From Thalassococcus halodurans (lineage in GTDB: Bacteria > Pseudomonadota > Alphaproteobacteria > Rhodobacterales > Rhodobacteraceae): a stretch of DNA of 56,200 bases. A program made the translations under genes and the position numbers. Of this stretch, positions 25,724-36,278 are shown one piece after another; the first letter of the stretch is position 1; the number at the start of each line of letters is the position of its first letter. Under the pieces are notes generated by a model, which did no database searches, was not told where the DNA came from, and worked only from the letters and a program-made list of their open reading frames with translations. Location: positions 1 to 56,200 of the forward strand of contig NZ_FNUZ01000010.1 in assembly GCF_900108225.1 (NCBI RefSeq), given 5' to 3'.

Positions 25724-28700
25724 ATGCCCAAACGTACCGATATCAAATCCATCATGATCATCGGCGCCGGTCCTATTGTGATCGGACAAGCCTGCGAATT
25801 CGATTATTCAGGTGCCCAAGCCTGTAAAGCGCTGCGCGAAGAAGGCTATCGGGTCATCCTCGTGAACTCGAACCCCGCGACGATCATGACCGATCCGGGC
25901 CTTGCGGATGCCACCTACATCGAACCGATCACGCCCGAGGTTGTGGCCAAGATCATCGAAAAGGAACGCCCCGACGCGCTTCTGCCGACAATGGGCGGCC
26001 AGACAGGTCTGAACACCGCTCTCGAGCTTGAGGAAATGGGCGTCCTCGACAAGTTCAACGTGGAAATGATCGGCGCCAAGCGTGACGCCATCGAAATGGC
26101 CGAAGACCGCAAACTGTTCCGCGAAGCGATGGATCGCATCGGTCTGGAAAACCCCAAAGCCACCATCATCACCGCACCTAAAAAGGAAAACGGCACTGCC
26201 GACCTGAAAGAAGGCGTGCGCATGGCGATGGACGCGCTGGAAGAAATCGGTCTGCCGGCCATCATCCGCCCCGCCTTTACACTGGGCGGCACAGGCGGTG
26301 GTGTCGCGTACAACCGCGAAGACTATGAATACTACTGCCGCTCGGGCATGGACGCATCGCCGGTGAACCAGATCCTGGTCGATGAATCGCTGTTGGGCTG
26401 GAAAGAATACGAAATGGAAGTTGTCCGCGACAAAGCCGACAACGCCATCATCGTCTGTGCCATCGAAAACGTGGACCCGATGGGCGTGCATACAGGTGAC
26501 TCGATCACTGTAGCACCCGCGCTGACGCTGACCGACAAAGAATACCAGATCATGCGCAACGGCTCGATCGCCGTTCTGCGCGAGATCGGCGTTGAAACCG
26601 GTGGTTCGAACGTTCAGTGGGCGATCAACCCCGAAGACGGCCGTATGGTTGTCATCGAAATGAACCCGCGCGTGTCGCGTTCGTCTGCTCTGGCATCCAA
26701 GGCCACAGGTTTCCCGATTGCGAAAATCGCGGCCAAATTGGCCATCGGTTACACGCTGGACGAACTGGACAACGACATCACCAAGGTCACTCCGGCGTCG
26801 TTCGAGCCGACCATCGACTATGTCGTCACCAAAATCCCGCGCTTTGCGTTCGAAAAATTCCCGGGCTCTGAACCCTATCTGACCACCGCGATGAAGTCGG
26901 TGGGCGAGGCGATGGCCATTGGCCGCACGATCCACGAATCGATGCAAAAGGCGCTGGCGTCCATGGAAACTGGCCTGACCGGTTTTGATGAGGTCGAAAT
27001 CGACGGCGCACCGGACAAGGCCGCTGTGATCAAGGCGATCTCGGTCGCCACGCCCGACCGCATGCGCACCATTGCGCAAGCGATGCGTCACGGTCTGACC
27101 AACGACGAAATTCAGGCCACCACCAAATTCGACCCGTGGTTCCTTGATCGTATCCGCGAGATTGTAGAAGCCGAGGAAGACGTCCGCGCCAACGGTCTGC
27201 CGACCGACGCCGACGGCCTGCGTGGCCTGAAGATGATGGGCTTCTCGGATGCCCGTCTGGCCAAGCTGACCGGCAAGACAGAAAAGCAGGTCCGCGATCA
27301 CCGCACGGGCGCTGGCGTGACTGCCGTCTTCAAGCGCATCGACACATGCGCCGCGGAATTTGAAGCGCAAACGCCCTACATGTATTCCACCTACGAGGCC
27401 CCGATGATGGGCGAGGTCGAATGCGAAGCGCGTCCGTCCGACAAAAAGAAAGTCGTCATTCTGGGTGGCGGTCCCAACCGGATCGGTCAAGGGATCGAGT
27501 TCGACTACTGCTGCTGTCACGCCTGTTTCGCGCTGACCGACGCGGGGTACGAGACCATCATGGTCAACTGTAACCCCGAAACGGTGTCCACAGACTATGA
27601 CACGTCCGACCGTCTGTACTTTGAACCGCTGACGTTCGAACACGTGATGGAAATTCTGCGTGTCGAACAGTCCAACGGCACCCTGCACGGCGTGATCGTT
27701 CAGTTCGGCGGTCAGACACCGCTGAAACTGGCCAACGCGCTGGAGGAAGAAGGCATTCCGATCCTCGGCACCACGCCGGACGCGATCGACCTTGCCGAAG
27801 ACCGTGAACGGTTCCAGGCGCTGGTCAACGAACTGGGCCTGAAGCAGCCGAAGAACGGCATCGCGTCCACCGACGAACAGGCCATCGCGATTGCAGAAGA
27901 CATCGGCTTCCCGCTGGTGATCCGCCCGTCCTACGTTCTGGGTGGCCGCGCGATGGAAATCGTCCGCGATATGGATCACCTGAAACGCTACATCAACGAA
28001 GCGGTTGTGGTTTCCGGCGACAGCCCCGTTCTGCTCGACAGCTACCTGTCCGGCGCGGTTGAGCTGGACGTTGACGCGCTCTGTGACGGCACTGACGTGC
28101 ACGTTGCGGGCATCATGCAGCACATCGAAGAGGCTGGCGTACACTCGGGCGACTCCGCCTGTTCGCTGCCGCCTTACTCGCTGGCTGACGATGTGATCGA
28201 ACAGATCAAGGAGCAGACACACGCACTGGCCAAAGCGCTGAATGTTGTCGGTCTGATGAACGTCCAGTTCGCGATCAAGAACGGCGACATCTACCTGATC
28301 GAGGTCAACCCGCGCGCGTCCCGTACCGTGCCCTTCGTGGCCAAAGCGACAGACAGCGCCATTGCGTCCATCGCAGCGCGCATCATGGCGGGCGAGAAAC
28401 TGTCGGCCTTCCCGCTGCGCGAACGTCTGGCTGAGAAAGTCGATTACGACAGCAACGTGCCGATGGCCGATCCGATGACACTGGCCGATCCGAACATGCC
28501 GTGGTTCAGCGTGAAAGAGGCCGTTCTGCCCTTCGCCCGCTTCCCCGGCGTGGACACGATCCTTGGCCCGGAAATGCGTTCCACAGGCGAGGTTATGGGC
28601 TGGGACCGCAACTTTGCCCGCGCCTTCCTGAAGGCACAGATGGGCGCAGGCACGCACCTGCCGCAAGAAGGCACAGTGTTCCTGTCCATCAAGGATGACG

Positions 28701-29056
28701 ACAAAGGTGCGCAACTGATCGAAACAGCATCGATCCTGCGTGATCTGGGCTTCAACATCGTCGCAACCGCAGGCACCGCGTCCTACCTCAAGGAACAGGG
28801 CGTCGAGGCCGAGATCACCAAGAAGGTCTACGAAGGCCGTCCGAACGTGGTCGACGCGATGAAAGACGGTGGCATCCAGCTGGTCATGAACACGACCGAA
28901 GGCGCAGCCGCACTGGCCGACAGCCGCGAAATCCGCTCGGTCGCGCTTTATGACAAGATCCCGTACTTCACGACGCTCGCAGGCGCCCACGCCGCAGCAC
29001 TGGCAATGAAAGCCCGCACAGAAGGCGACATCGTGGTGAAATCGCTGCAGGGCTAA
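25724..29056 (+). CDS. carB: Carbamoyl-phosphate synthase, large subunit
   Basis: 1110 residues, full length. Two homologous halves are visible, each opening with a carboxyphosphate/carbamate domain signature ([20 protein letters not shown] and [20 protein letters not shown]). Each also has an ATP-grasp domain ([20 protein letters not shown] and [19 protein letters not shown]). The last 130 residues are the allosteric MGS-like domain ([20 protein letters not shown]). It makes carbamoyl phosphate for arginine and pyrimidines with the small subunit CarA, which is not in this window. GAGG lies 7 bases before the ATG. Confidence 0.98.
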   Translation: MPKRTDIKSIMIIGAGPIVIGQACEFDYSGAQACKALREEGYRVILVNSNPATIMTDPGLADATYIEPITPEVVAKIIEKERPDALLPTMGGQTGLNTALELEEMGVLDKFNVEMIGAKRDAIEMAEDRKLFREAMDRIGLENPKATIITAPKKENGTADLKEGVRMAMDALEEIGLPAIIRPAFTLGGTGGGVAYNREDYEYYCRSGMDASPVNQILVDESLLGWKEYEMEVVRDKADNAIIVCAIENVDPMGVHTGDSITVAPALTLTDKEYQIMRNGSIAVLREIGVETGGSNVQWAINPEDGRMVVIEMNPRVSRSSALASKATGFPIAKIAAKLAIGYTLDELDNDITKVTPASFEPTIDYVVTKIPRFAFEKFPGSEPYLTTAMKSVGEAMAIGRTIHESMQKALASMETGLTGFDEVEIDGAPDKAAVIKAISVATPDRMRTIAQAMRHGLTNDEIQATTKFDPWFLDRIREIVEAEEDVRANGLPTDADGLRGLKMMGFSDARLAKLTGKTEKQVRDHRTGAGVTAVFKRIDTCAAEFEAQTPYMYSTYEAPMMGEVECEARPSDKKKVVILGGGPNRIGQGIEFDYCCCHACFALTDAGYETIMVNCNPETVSTDYDTSDRLYFEPLTFEHVMEILRVEQSNGTLHGVIVQFGGQTPLKLANALEEEGIPILGTTPDAIDLAEDRERFQALVNELGLKQPKNGIASTDEQAIAIAEDIGFPLVIRPSYVLGGRAMEIVRDMDHLKRYINEAVVVSGDSPVLLDSYLSGAVELDVDALCDGTDVHVAGIMQHIEEAGVHSGDSACSLPPYSLADDVIEQIKEQTHALAKALNVVGLMNVQFAIKNGDIYLIEVNPRASRTVPFVAKATDSAIASIAARIMAGEKLSAFPLRERLAEKVDYDSNVPMADPMTLADPNMPWFSVKEAVLPFARFPGVDTILGPEMRSTGEVMGWDRNFARAFLKAQMGAGTHLPQEGTVFLSIKDDDKGAQLIETASILRDLGFNIVATAGTASYLKEQGVEAEITKKVYEGRPNVVDAMKDGGIQLVMNTTEGAAALADSREIRSVALYDKIPYFTTLAGAHAAALAMKARTEGDIVVKSLQG

Positions 29057-29078
29057 ATCGCTTTGCAGTCAAAACATC

Positions 29079-29112
29079 TAAACCCGCGCCTTCAAAGCGC
29101 GGGTTTTGTTTA
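29079..29112. terminator. Bidirectional terminator after carB
   Basis: Arms AAACCCGCGC and GCGCGGGTTT with a 7-base loop, then TTGTTT. It lies between carB and the convergent orphan gene whose stop is at 29110, so it can end both transcripts. Confidence 0.88.
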
Positions 29113-29649
29113 TTGGACGTCTCGCTGTAGCAAGGTAAATGACTTGCGCTTTACTTTGTCAGATGACGCATCAAACCACGTTATCACGATCTCTTCGTCG
29201 ATTTCTCGGTCTGTATCTATATGCGAAAGCAGTCTGATCTCTCGGCCAGCTTCCAGAGCGTGTTTGAGCGGGAAGATTTCACGCTTTTTGTCAGTGTTGA
29301 AAAAGCTTTGATCCTCTTTGATCTGCAGATCGAGTCCTCTCGCAGCATGTGGTCCTAAGTTTTGAATGCATAGAACTACGTGATCGTCAGGTTGTCCCAA
29401 AAGTACGACCGAGATGTTTGCAATTTTCGACTTCCTGATTTGCTCGTTTTGCTGAGCGATCTGCCCTTCGGAAACCTTCTTTGCGTTCGCGTTGTGCGGC
29501 TTCGTGTTGTTTATATTTTTAATCGTGTAAAATAAGGCTGCAGCGGAAATGCCAATGGCAACAACTTCTGCAATCGTAATGGAAAGAAAATCAGGCATGC
29601 TGTGATCCGCTGCTATTCTGAAAATGCTTTTATAAAGGTCGTTCAGCAT
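29110..29649 (-). CDS. AT-rich membrane-anchored orphan protein
   Basis: 179 residues from an ATG at 29649; an ATG at 29598 (162 residues) and in-frame starts up to 29733 are also possible, none with a clear ribosome site. One membrane segment near the N terminus (TIAEVVAIGISAAALFYTI) is followed by a charged helix (NANAKKVSEGQIAQQNEQIR). The C-terminal beta domain (ISVVLLGQPDDHVVLCIQNL, then REIRLLSHIDTDREIDEEIV) resembles an Ig-like fold. The topology suggests a cytoplasmic C-terminal sensor or effector. The gene is clearly richer in A/T than carB and gpmI on either side, which suggests recent acquisition. Family not recognised. Confidence 0.65.
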   Translation of the reverse strand: MLNDLYKSIFRIAADHSMPDFLSITIAEVVAIGISAAALFYTIKNINNTKPHNANAKKVSEGQIAQQNEQIRKSKIANISVVLLGQPDDHVVLCIQNLGPHAARGLDLQIKEDQSFFNTDKKREIFPLKHALEAGREIRLLSHIDTDREIDEEIVITWFDASSDKVKRKSFTLLQRDVQ

Positions 29650-29779
29650 GAGCGGACGGCATAGCGAAATCAAGGCCAGCCGATTTATTGTACTTGTTTC
29701 GCGGAATACCATCACTACTCCACATCCCCTCAAGCCTCTGATAAACGACCCTCAACTTCTTTGATGATTGAGGCACCCT

Positions 29780-31297
29780 ATGTCCCGACCCAAGCCTGTT
29801 GTTCTGACCATTCTGGACGGTTGGGGGATTGGTCCCTCTGAGGTGGCGAATGCGCCTGCTTTGGCGGACACGCCCACGATGGATCGGCTGATGGCCGACT
29901 GCCCCCACGCCACGCTGATCACCCACGGCCCCGATGCGGGTCTGCCCAGCGGGCAGATGGGCAACTCTGAAGTCGGGCACACCAACATCGGTGCGGGTCG
30001 CGTTGTGGCGATGGACTTGGGTCAGATTGATCTGGCGATTGAGGACGGCTCTTACTTCGACAACGACGCGCTGCAGGAATTTGTATCCAAGGTCAAAAAC
30101 ACCGGCGGCACCGCGCATATCATGGGCGTGATCTCGGACGGTGGTGTGCATGGGCATCTGGATCATGTCGCGGCCTCGGCCAGGGCGATCCACGATGCGG
30201 GCGTGCCGGTTGTGATCCACGCGATCACCGATGGTCGCGACGTCGCCCCGAAATCGGCCAAAGGGTATATCGAGGATTTCCAGTCCAAGCTGCCGGATGG
30301 TGTGCAGATCGTCACTGTGATCGGTCGCTACTTTGCCTTGGACCGTGACAACCGCTGGGAACGCGTGAAAACCGCCTATGACGCGATGGTATCCGGCGCG
30401 GGTGATAAGGCCGATGGTGCGCTTGAGGCTGTCGATCAGGCCTATGCCGCCGACAAGACCGATGAGTTCATCCCCGCCACCGTGATTGGTGACTACGACG
30501 GGTTCAAAGAGGGTGACGGTTTCTTCTGCACCAACTTCCGCGCTGACCGCGCGCGCGAAATTCTGGCCGCTCTGGCCGCGCCCCAGTTTGACGGCTGGGA
30601 TCGGGGCGATGCGCCAGTCGACATCGCGCTGGGCATGGTCGAATACTCGGAAGGCCACAACGCTTATCTGACGACTGTTTTCCCGCCGCGCGACATCAAG
30701 AACACGCTGGGCGAATGGGTGGCCAAGCAGGGTCTGCGCCAGTTCCGTCTGGCCGAGACCGAGAAATACCCCCATGTCACCTTCTTCCTGAACGGCGGCA
30801 AGGAAGACCCTGAAGAGGGCGAAGACCGCTTTATGCCGAAGTCGCCCAACGTGGCGACTTATGATCTGCAACCGGAAATGAGCGCGCCCGAGGTGACGGC
30901 CAAATTCGTCGAGGCGATTGAAGAAGGCTACGACCTGATTGTTACCAACTACGCCAACCCCGATATGGTCGGTCACACCGGCGATCTACAGGCCGCGATG
31001 AAGGCGTGCGAGGCTGTGGATCAGGGACTGGCGCAGGTTGTTGAGGCCCTTGAAAAGGCCGGCGGCGCGATGATTGTGATTGCCGACCACGGCAACTGCG
31101 ACATGATGGTTGATCCCGAAACAGGCAACCCGCACACGGCGCACACGCTGAATCCCGTGCCTGTCATTCTGTTCGGTGGCCCCGAGGGCGTGACTTTGGC
31201 CGACGGGCGTTTGGCCGATGTTGCGCCGACGCTGCTGGAACTGATGGGGCTGGAGCAGCCCGAAGAAATGACCGGCGAAAGTCTGATCCGCAAATGA
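29780..31297 (+). CDS. gpmI: 2,3-bisphosphoglycerate-independent phosphoglycerate mutase
   Basis: 505 residues from the ATG at 29780, which follows GAGG; a TTG at 29768 is in frame but unlikely. The two-metal phosphatase core is intact: VLTILDGWGIG with the metal-binding D13, MGNSEVGH with the phosphorylated S63, IVTNYANPDMVGHTG, and VIADHGNCD. It interconverts 3- and 2-phosphoglycerate in glycolysis and gluconeogenesis. The next gene begins inside its stop codon (ATGA), so it heads an operon with the cell-wall genes envC-like and ctpA. Confidence 0.97.
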   Translation: MSRPKPVVLTILDGWGIGPSEVANAPALADTPTMDRLMADCPHATLITHGPDAGLPSGQMGNSEVGHTNIGAGRVVAMDLGQIDLAIEDGSYFDNDALQEFVSKVKNTGGTAHIMGVISDGGVHGHLDHVAASARAIHDAGVPVVIHAITDGRDVAPKSAKGYIEDFQSKLPDGVQIVTVIGRYFALDRDNRWERVKTAYDAMVSGAGDKADGALEAVDQAYAADKTDEFIPATVIGDYDGFKEGDGFFCTNFRADRAREILAALAAPQFDGWDRGDAPVDIALGMVEYSEGHNAYLTTVFPPRDIKNTLGEWVAKQGLRQFRLAETEKYPHVTFFLNGGKEDPEEGEDRFMPKSPNVATYDLQPEMSAPEVTAKFVEAIEEGYDLIVTNYANPDMVGHTGDLQAAMKACEAVDQGLAQVVEALEKAGGAMIVIADHGNCDMMVDPETGNPHTAHTLNPVPVILFGGPEGVTLADGRLADVAPTLLELMGLEQPEEMTGESLIRK

Positions 31298-32424
31298 TCC
31301 GCATCCTGCCATATCTTGCCGCCGCTGTGCTGACCGCCGCGTCCGCCATGGCGCAAGATGTGGAGCAAGCGGCCCGTGCCGCCGCGAGCCAATTGGAAGC
31401 GGCACAAATCCAGCTGTCAAAGGCCGATGCTGCGCGTGATCGTGTGGCGGCATTGACGGCCACCGTTCAGGCCTACGAATCCGGCCTTGCCGCGATGCGG
31501 GACGGCCTGCGTGCCGTCGCCACGCGCGAGGCGCAGCTAAAGCGCGATCTGGAAGCGCGGGAAGAGGACATCGCCCAGCTGGTCGGTGTTCTTCAATCCA
31601 TGAGCAAAGGCGACGTTCCCCAACAGATGCTGCACCCACAGGGGCCGATGGGCGCTGCGCGGGCAGGTATGCTGGTGTCCGATCTGACGCCGGAACTGGC
31701 CCGTCGTGCCGAAGAATTGCGCGCCGAGCTGGAAGAAATCACCACCCTGCGCACGCTTCAGGAAAACGCGCTCTTGACGCTGCAAGAGGGGCTGAGCGGC
31801 GTTCAGACAGCGCGCACCGAACTTAGTCAGGCTGTGGCCGACCGCACTGACTTGCCGAAACGGTTCAGCGAAGACCCCGTTCGCTCGGCCATTCTGATCG
31901 CGGCGTCGGAAACGCTGGAAGGGTTTGCCAGCGGCCTCAGCGAAATCACCCGCGATGACACCGGCGTGCCTGCGCCGGTTCTGGATGTGCCAAAGGGCGA
32001 ATTGGCCTTGCCGGTGCAGGGCACAGTACTGCGGCGCGCCAATCAGGCGGATGCCGCGGGCGTTGTGCGCCCCGGCGTTCTGATCGCCACGCGACCGCAG
32101 GCTTTGGTCACCACACCAGTGCCCGCAACCATCCGATATCGCGGTCCGCTGCTAAATTACGGATTAGTAATTATACTTGAACCCCAACCTGATTTATTGA
32201 TCGTTCTGGCCGGATTGGGTCAGGTTTTTGGTGATGTTGGACAGGTTCTGCCATCTGGCGCCCCCGTGGGGCTGATGGGTGGCGATACTCAAGTCGCAGA
32301 CACCTCTGCGTTACAAAGCGTGGAAAGGGCTGGAAACCAGCGACCGGAAACGCTCTATATAGAAGTAAGAGAAGGTGACGCCACTGTGGATCCGTTCACC
32401 TGGTTCAGCATCGACAAGGGATGA
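31294..32424 (+). CDS. EnvC-like murein hydrolase activator
   Basis: 376 residues. A signal peptide (MIRILPYLAAAVLTAASAMA) is followed by a long coiled coil (about 25-190) and a C-terminal LytM-type domain (about 245-370: GELALPVQGTVLRR, NYGLVIILEP, GQVLPSGAPVGLMGG). The H-x3-D and H-x-H zinc ligands of active LytM peptidases are absent, as in EnvC, which activates amidases instead of cutting peptidoglycan. Coupled to gpmI by ATGA and followed by ctpA 7 bases later. Expected to act in the periplasm during cell separation. Confidence 0.87.
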   Translation: MIRILPYLAAAVLTAASAMAQDVEQAARAAASQLEAAQIQLSKADAARDRVAALTATVQAYESGLAAMRDGLRAVATREAQLKRDLEAREEDIAQLVGVLQSMSKGDVPQQMLHPQGPMGAARAGMLVSDLTPELARRAEELRAELEEITTLRTLQENALLTLQEGLSGVQTARTELSQAVADRTDLPKRFSEDPVRSAILIAASETLEGFASGLSEITRDDTGVPAPVLDVPKGELALPVQGTVLRRANQADAAGVVRPGVLIATRPQALVTTPVPATIRYRGPLLNYGLVIILEPQPDLLIVLAGLGQVFGDVGQVLPSGAPVGLMGGDTQVADTSALQSVERAGNQRPETLYIEVREGDATVDPFTWFSIDKG

Positions 32425-32431
32425 GAACAGA

Positions 32432-33766
32432 ATGAAAAAATTCATCGTCGCGACATTGGGCGGTACACTGGCCGGTGTGATTGCCACTACCCAGTTCGTC
32501 GGACCGCTTTTGGCGCAAGAGGCACAGAGCAAAACATCCGTTTACGAACAGCTTGATCTGTTCGGTGACATCTTCGAACGCATCCGCGCCCAGTACGTGG
32601 AGGAGGTTGATGAAAAGGATCTGATCGAAGCGGCCATCAACGGCATGCTGACATCGCTTGATCCGCACTCCAGCTATCTGTCGCCCGATGATGCGGCTGA
32701 CATGCGCGTCCAGACGCGCGGCGAATTCGGCGGCTTGGGCATCGAGGTCACTCAGGAAGACGGCTTTGTCAAAGTTGTCTCGCCCATCGATGACACCCCC
32801 GCGATGGAAGCCGGCATTGAAGCGGGCGACTTTATCACCCACGTTGACGGCGACTCGGTTCTGGGTCTGACTTTGGACGAAGCGGTCGAACTGATGCGCG
32901 GTCCGGTGGGGTCCGAGATTGTCATCACCGTTGTGCGCGAAGGCGAAGCGGAACCGTTCGACGTTACAATCGTGCGCGACACCATCACCCTGACAGCCGT
33001 CCGTTCGCGCACCGAAGGTGAAACCGTTGTCCTGCGGATCACAACCTTCAACGAACAGACCTACCCGAACCTTGAAGAAGGCATCGCCAAGCAGATCGAG
33101 GCCGCAGGCGGCATCGACAATGTGAACGGCTTTGTTGTCGACCTGCGCAACAACCCGGGTGGTCTGCTGACACAGGCGATCAAGGTGTCCGACGCTTTCC
33201 TTGAAAAGGGTGAAATCGTTTCGACACGTGGCCGCCAGCCGGAAGATGGCGAACGCTACAACGCGACCGTTGGCGATCTGGCCCAAGGCAAACCGCTGGT
33301 CGTTCTGATCAACGGTGGTTCTGCGTCGGCGTCTGAAATCGTTGCCGGTGCCCTTCAGGATCACCGCCGTGCGATCGTTGTCGGCACGAAAAGCTTTGGT
33401 AAGGGCTCGGTCCAGACCGTTATGCCGCTGCGTGGCGACAGCGGAATGCGCCTGACCACAGCGCGCTATTACACGCCGTCGGGTCGTTCGATTCAGGCGC
33501 TGGGCGTGTCCCCCGATATCGTCGTCCAACAGCCCCGTCGTGATCCCAACGCCGAGACCGAGGAAGAAGAAACACCGACAACACGGTCCGAGGCAGATCT
33601 GCGCGGCGCGCTGAACAACGACAGCCTGTCCGAGGATGAAATCCGCCAGATCGAGGAAGACCGCGCCAAGGCAGAAGCCGCCGCAGCCCTGCGCGAAGAG
33701 GATTACCAGCTGGCCTATGCCATCGACATCCTCAAAGGCTATTCCACGCTGCTTCCGTCGAAATAA
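32432..33766 (+). CDS. ctpA: C-terminal processing peptidase, S41 family
   Basis: 444 residues from the ATG at 32432. An N-terminal signal or anchor is followed by the family N-domain (LFGDIFERIRAQYVEEVDEK). A PDZ domain spans about 85-170 (GLGIEV, AGDFITHVDG). The catalytic core includes VDLRNNPGGLLTQAI; the nucleophile is the middle Ser of GSASASEI and the Lys is in SFGKGSVQT, 25 residues later as in Prc/CtpA. The acidic Glu-rich tail is family-typical. It trims periplasmic proteins, often cell-wall hydrolases, which fits its place 7 bases behind the EnvC-like gene. Confidence 0.93.
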   Translation: MKKFIVATLGGTLAGVIATTQFVGPLLAQEAQSKTSVYEQLDLFGDIFERIRAQYVEEVDEKDLIEAAINGMLTSLDPHSSYLSPDDAADMRVQTRGEFGGLGIEVTQEDGFVKVVSPIDDTPAMEAGIEAGDFITHVDGDSVLGLTLDEAVELMRGPVGSEIVITVVREGEAEPFDVTIVRDTITLTAVRSRTEGETVVLRITTFNEQTYPNLEEGIAKQIEAAGGIDNVNGFVVDLRNNPGGLLTQAIKVSDAFLEKGEIVSTRGRQPEDGERYNATVGDLAQGKPLVVLINGGSASASEIVAGALQDHRRAIVVGTKSFGKGSVQTVMPLRGDSGMRLTTARYYTPSGRSIQALGVSPDIVVQQPRRDPNAETEEEETPTTRSEADLRGALNNDSLSEDEIRQIEEDRAKAEAAAALREEDYQLAYAIDILKGYSTLLPSK

Positions 33767-33786
33767 GCGGATCAGGAAAGACAACC

Positions 33787-33818
33787 TCAACACCCCGGCC
33801 AACGTCGGGGTGTTTTCG
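33787..33818 (+). terminator. Intrinsic terminator of the gpmI-envC-ctpA operon
   Basis: Perfect 9-base arms AACACCCCG and CGGGGTGTT with an 8-base loop, followed by TTCGTTT. Located 20 bases after the ctpA stop. Confidence 0.87.
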
Positions 33819-33916
33819 TTTCAGCGGGATTTCGCCCGCCGCAAAACCACTTGCCGTTTCCCTGCTGTCGCGGCTGCGGTAAACTGATGAAAAGACTTCA
33901 AGACCAAAGGCACCCT

Positions 33917-34399
33917 ATGACCAAGATCGACATCGAAAGCCTTCCCTACCGTCCCTGCGTTGGCGTGATGCTGGCCAATAAAGACGGTCAGGTTTTTGTG
34001 GGCCAGCGCATCGATAACCCCGGTCCAGCGTGGCAGATGCCGCAAGGCGGTGTCGATAAGGGCGAAGACCCGCAGGATGCGGCGTTCCGTGAATTGTGGG
34101 AAGAAACCGGCGTCACCGCCGATCTGGTCACGCTTGAGGCGGTGACATCGGATTGGGTGAAATACGAACTGCCTGCCGAACTGGTTCCCAAGCTGTGGAA
34201 GGGCAAATTCCGCGGTCAGGAACAGAAGTGGTATTTGATGCGCTTCAACGGGACCGACGATCAGATCCAGATCGAAACGGACCACCCAGAATTCTCCGAA
34301 TGGCGCTGGTCGCCGGTTGATGAGCTGATCGAAAAGATTGTGCCTTTCAAGCGCGACGTCTACCGCGCTGTTCTGGCCGAATTCGGAGATAAGATATGA
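33917..34399 (+). CDS. rppH: RNA pyrophosphohydrolase (Nudix)
   Basis: 160 residues from the ATG at 33917, with AAAGG at a normal distance; the longer frame upstream is not family sequence. The Nudix box spans about G44-V66 ([10 protein letters not shown], then [10 protein letters not shown]) and fits G-x5-E-x7-REUxEExGU. The opening [20 protein letters not shown] and the tail [13 protein letters not shown] are typical of RppH. It removes pyrophosphate from mRNA 5' ends and so starts decay. The next gene starts inside its stop (ATGA). Confidence 0.94.
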   Translation: MTKIDIESLPYRPCVGVMLANKDGQVFVGQRIDNPGPAWQMPQGGVDKGEDPQDAAFRELWEETGVTADLVTLEAVTSDWVKYELPAELVPKLWKGKFRGQEQKWYLMRFNGTDDQIQIETDHPEFSEWRWSPVDELIEKIVPFKRDVYRAVLAEFGDKI

Positions 34400-34902
34400 T
34401 CCGAGCGCTGTTGATTGCGGGCCTTGTTGCGGCCTCGGGCCCTGCGTTCGCTCTCTCCTGCATTCCGCCTGATCCGGCACGCGATTTCGAACGTGCGGCC
34501 AGCGATGAAAATCAATGGGTCGTGGTGCATGGCAAGCTGACATTTGACAAACGCCTGTTGCCCAACCGTGACGGCCCGTCGAATGACGCCGCCCCGACAA
34601 CGGACATTCCGGCATATTTCAAAGGCTATTCGTTGACGCGCGACGGCTTTACCAATCGGTTCGAAACCCCGATCACCCTGACGGCCCGCTGTTTCGGCCC
34701 GTGGTGCGGGGGCGCCGTGTCGGACACCGACTATCTCGCCTTCATGCTAAAAGACGGCAGCAGTTACACGATGACGGTCGACCCCTGTGGCAGCAACAGC
34801 TATCCCAAACCGTCGCAAGAGGTTCTGGACCGCATGCAGGCCTGTATGAACGGCGACTGCCCCGTGGCTGACGGCCCGATCCTACAGCGCAAAAAGCGTT
34901 AA
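34396..34902 (+). CDS. Exported protein of unknown function
   Basis: 168 residues with a signal peptide ([19 protein letters not shown]). The mature part opens with [15 protein letters not shown] and has further cysteines ([25 protein letters not shown]), probably paired in the periplasm. A beta-rich middle ([32 protein letters not shown]) looks like an OB-type barrel. Coupled to rppH by ATGA, and its stop overlaps the convergent transglycosylase stop by 4 bases. I know similar proteins in Rhodobacterales but no function. Confidence 0.75.
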   Translation: MIRALLIAGLVAASGPAFALSCIPPDPARDFERAASDENQWVVVHGKLTFDKRLLPNRDGPSNDAAPTTDIPAYFKGYSLTRDGFTNRFETPITLTARCFGPWCGGAVSDTDYLAFMLKDGSSYTMTVDPCGSNSYPKPSQEVLDRMQACMNGDCPVADGPILQRKKR

Positions 34903-36206
34903 CGCAGCGCCTGTAGGATACGCAGGGATGCATAGCCGTCGGGCTTCATCCCGCGCGATTGCTGGAATCGGCGCACGGCGTTGATGGTCAGCGGCCCGAT
35001 CTTGCCATCCACCTTTACCGTGTCGAACCCCTTTGCCGTCAGCCTGCGCTGCATCTCGGTCCGTTCGGCATAGGTCAGCGCCCGATCGCCACGCGGCCAC
35101 TTGCTCTGAATGGCGCGTCCGCCCTTGATCCGGTCCGCCAGATGACCGACCGCAATCACATAGGCGTCGGCGGTGTTGTAGCGCTCGATCACGTCGAAGT
35201 TTTTGAAAATCATAAAGGCCGCGCCATCTGCACCAGCGGGCAACAGAACCGAAGCCGCCCCGTGATCGCGCACCGGTTTTCCATCCACACCAACCACGCC
35301 CATAGCGGCCCAATCCGAAGGCATTTTTAGCGTCTCGCGGTTGGCCTGCAGGTAATCAAACCCGTCAGGAATGCGCACCTCGACACCCCAAGGCTGGCCT
35401 TTGATCCAGCCGTGATGCTTCAGATACGCGGCGGTCGAGGCCAAGGCATCGGTCGGATCATCCGACCAGATGTCGCGTTTGCCGTCGCCGGTAAAATCCA
35501 CGGCTAGCGCGTGATAGGACGACGGCATGAACTGGGTGTGCCCCATCGCGCCCGCCCAACTGCCCTTCATCTTGGCAGGGGTCGTATCGCCCGACTGCAG
35601 GATCTTCAGCGCGCCAATCAGCTCGTCTTCGAAAAAGTCACTGCGGCGGCTGCCATAGGCCAACGTGGCCAAAGACCCGATGGTCGAATTCGACCCGCGG
35701 AACGATCCATAGGCAGACTCGAGCCCCCAGATCGCCACGACGACCTCTTTGTCGACGCCATAGCGCTGTTCGATCCGGTTCAGAACCGCGCCTTCCCGCG
35801 CCAATGCCTTTTTGCCGTTAGCAATGCGCGTGTCAGATACGGCCGTGTCCAGATAATCCCAGATCGTTTTGGTGAATTCCGATTGGTTCTTGTCCCGCTT
35901 GATCACGTCAGGATCATAGCGCACGCCCTTGAAGGCCTGATCCAGAACCGAGCGGCGAATGCCCTGCGCCTCGGCTCGTGTGCGGAATTGCCGAACCCAG
36001 CGATCGAACCCTGCCTGACCGGCGGTTTCGACCACATCGCGCGACGCAGGCCGCGCTTTGGGCCGGACGGGCAATGAAAGCGATGCCACCTGAACGCCTT
36101 CCACTGGCCGCACCTCGGGACGCAGCGATGATGCCACGGGCTCGAGCGCCCATGCCGATGTGCCGGAAAGTGAAAGTACCAAGCCTGCGACTGCCAGCGC
36201 CTTCAT
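34899..36206 (-). CDS. Lytic murein transglycosylase, MltB type
   Basis: 435 residues. Signal peptide with cleavage after SAWA at 20. The catalytic domain spans about 65-370; the catalytic acid is E163 in AIWGLESAYGSF. Other MltB-type patterns are WAGAMGHTQFMPSSY and DIWSDDPTDALASTAAYL. The C-terminal 60 residues are a peptidoglycan-binding domain (MQRRLTAKGFDTVKVDGKIG, AVRRFQQSRG). It cleaves the glycan strands of murein to form anhydromuropeptides in the periplasm. No lipobox, so probably soluble. Confidence 0.93.
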   Translation of the reverse strand: MKALAVAGLVLSLSGTSAWALEPVASSLRPEVRPVEGVQVASLSLPVRPKARPASRDVVETAGQAGFDRWVRQFRTRAEAQGIRRSVLDQAFKGVRYDPDVIKRDKNQSEFTKTIWDYLDTAVSDTRIANGKKALAREGAVLNRIEQRYGVDKEVVVAIWGLESAYGSFRGSNSTIGSLATLAYGSRRSDFFEDELIGALKILQSGDTTPAKMKGSWAGAMGHTQFMPSSYHALAVDFTGDGKRDIWSDDPTDALASTAAYLKHHGWIKGQPWGVEVRIPDGFDYLQANRETLKMPSDWAAMGVVGVDGKPVRDHGAASVLLPAGADGAAFMIFKNFDVIERYNTADAYVIAVGHLADRIKGGRAIQSKWPRGDRALTYAERTEMQRRLTAKGFDTVKVDGKIGPLTINAVRRFQQSRGMKPDGYASLRILQALR

Positions 36207-36278
36207 GGTGATTGCCCTTATGCTGCGCCTCTTTCCATCAACCCTAGCGCGTTTCAGAGCCCCCCAAAAGCGGGCCGC

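Noticed and set aside
25808-28990. 1060-codon minus-strand open frame opposite carB
   Set aside because: Mirror frame caused by codon bias in a GC-rich gene. The peptide is His/Arg/Asp-rich without any domain, and carB on the other strand is complete and conserved.
31294-32424. Active LytM/M23 metallopeptidase
   Set aside because: The fold is there but the zinc-binding His/Asp residues are missing, so it is called an EnvC-like activator instead.
32405-33802. 465-codon minus-strand open frame opposite ctpA
   Set aside because: Antisense shadow; the plus-strand S41 motifs are complete.
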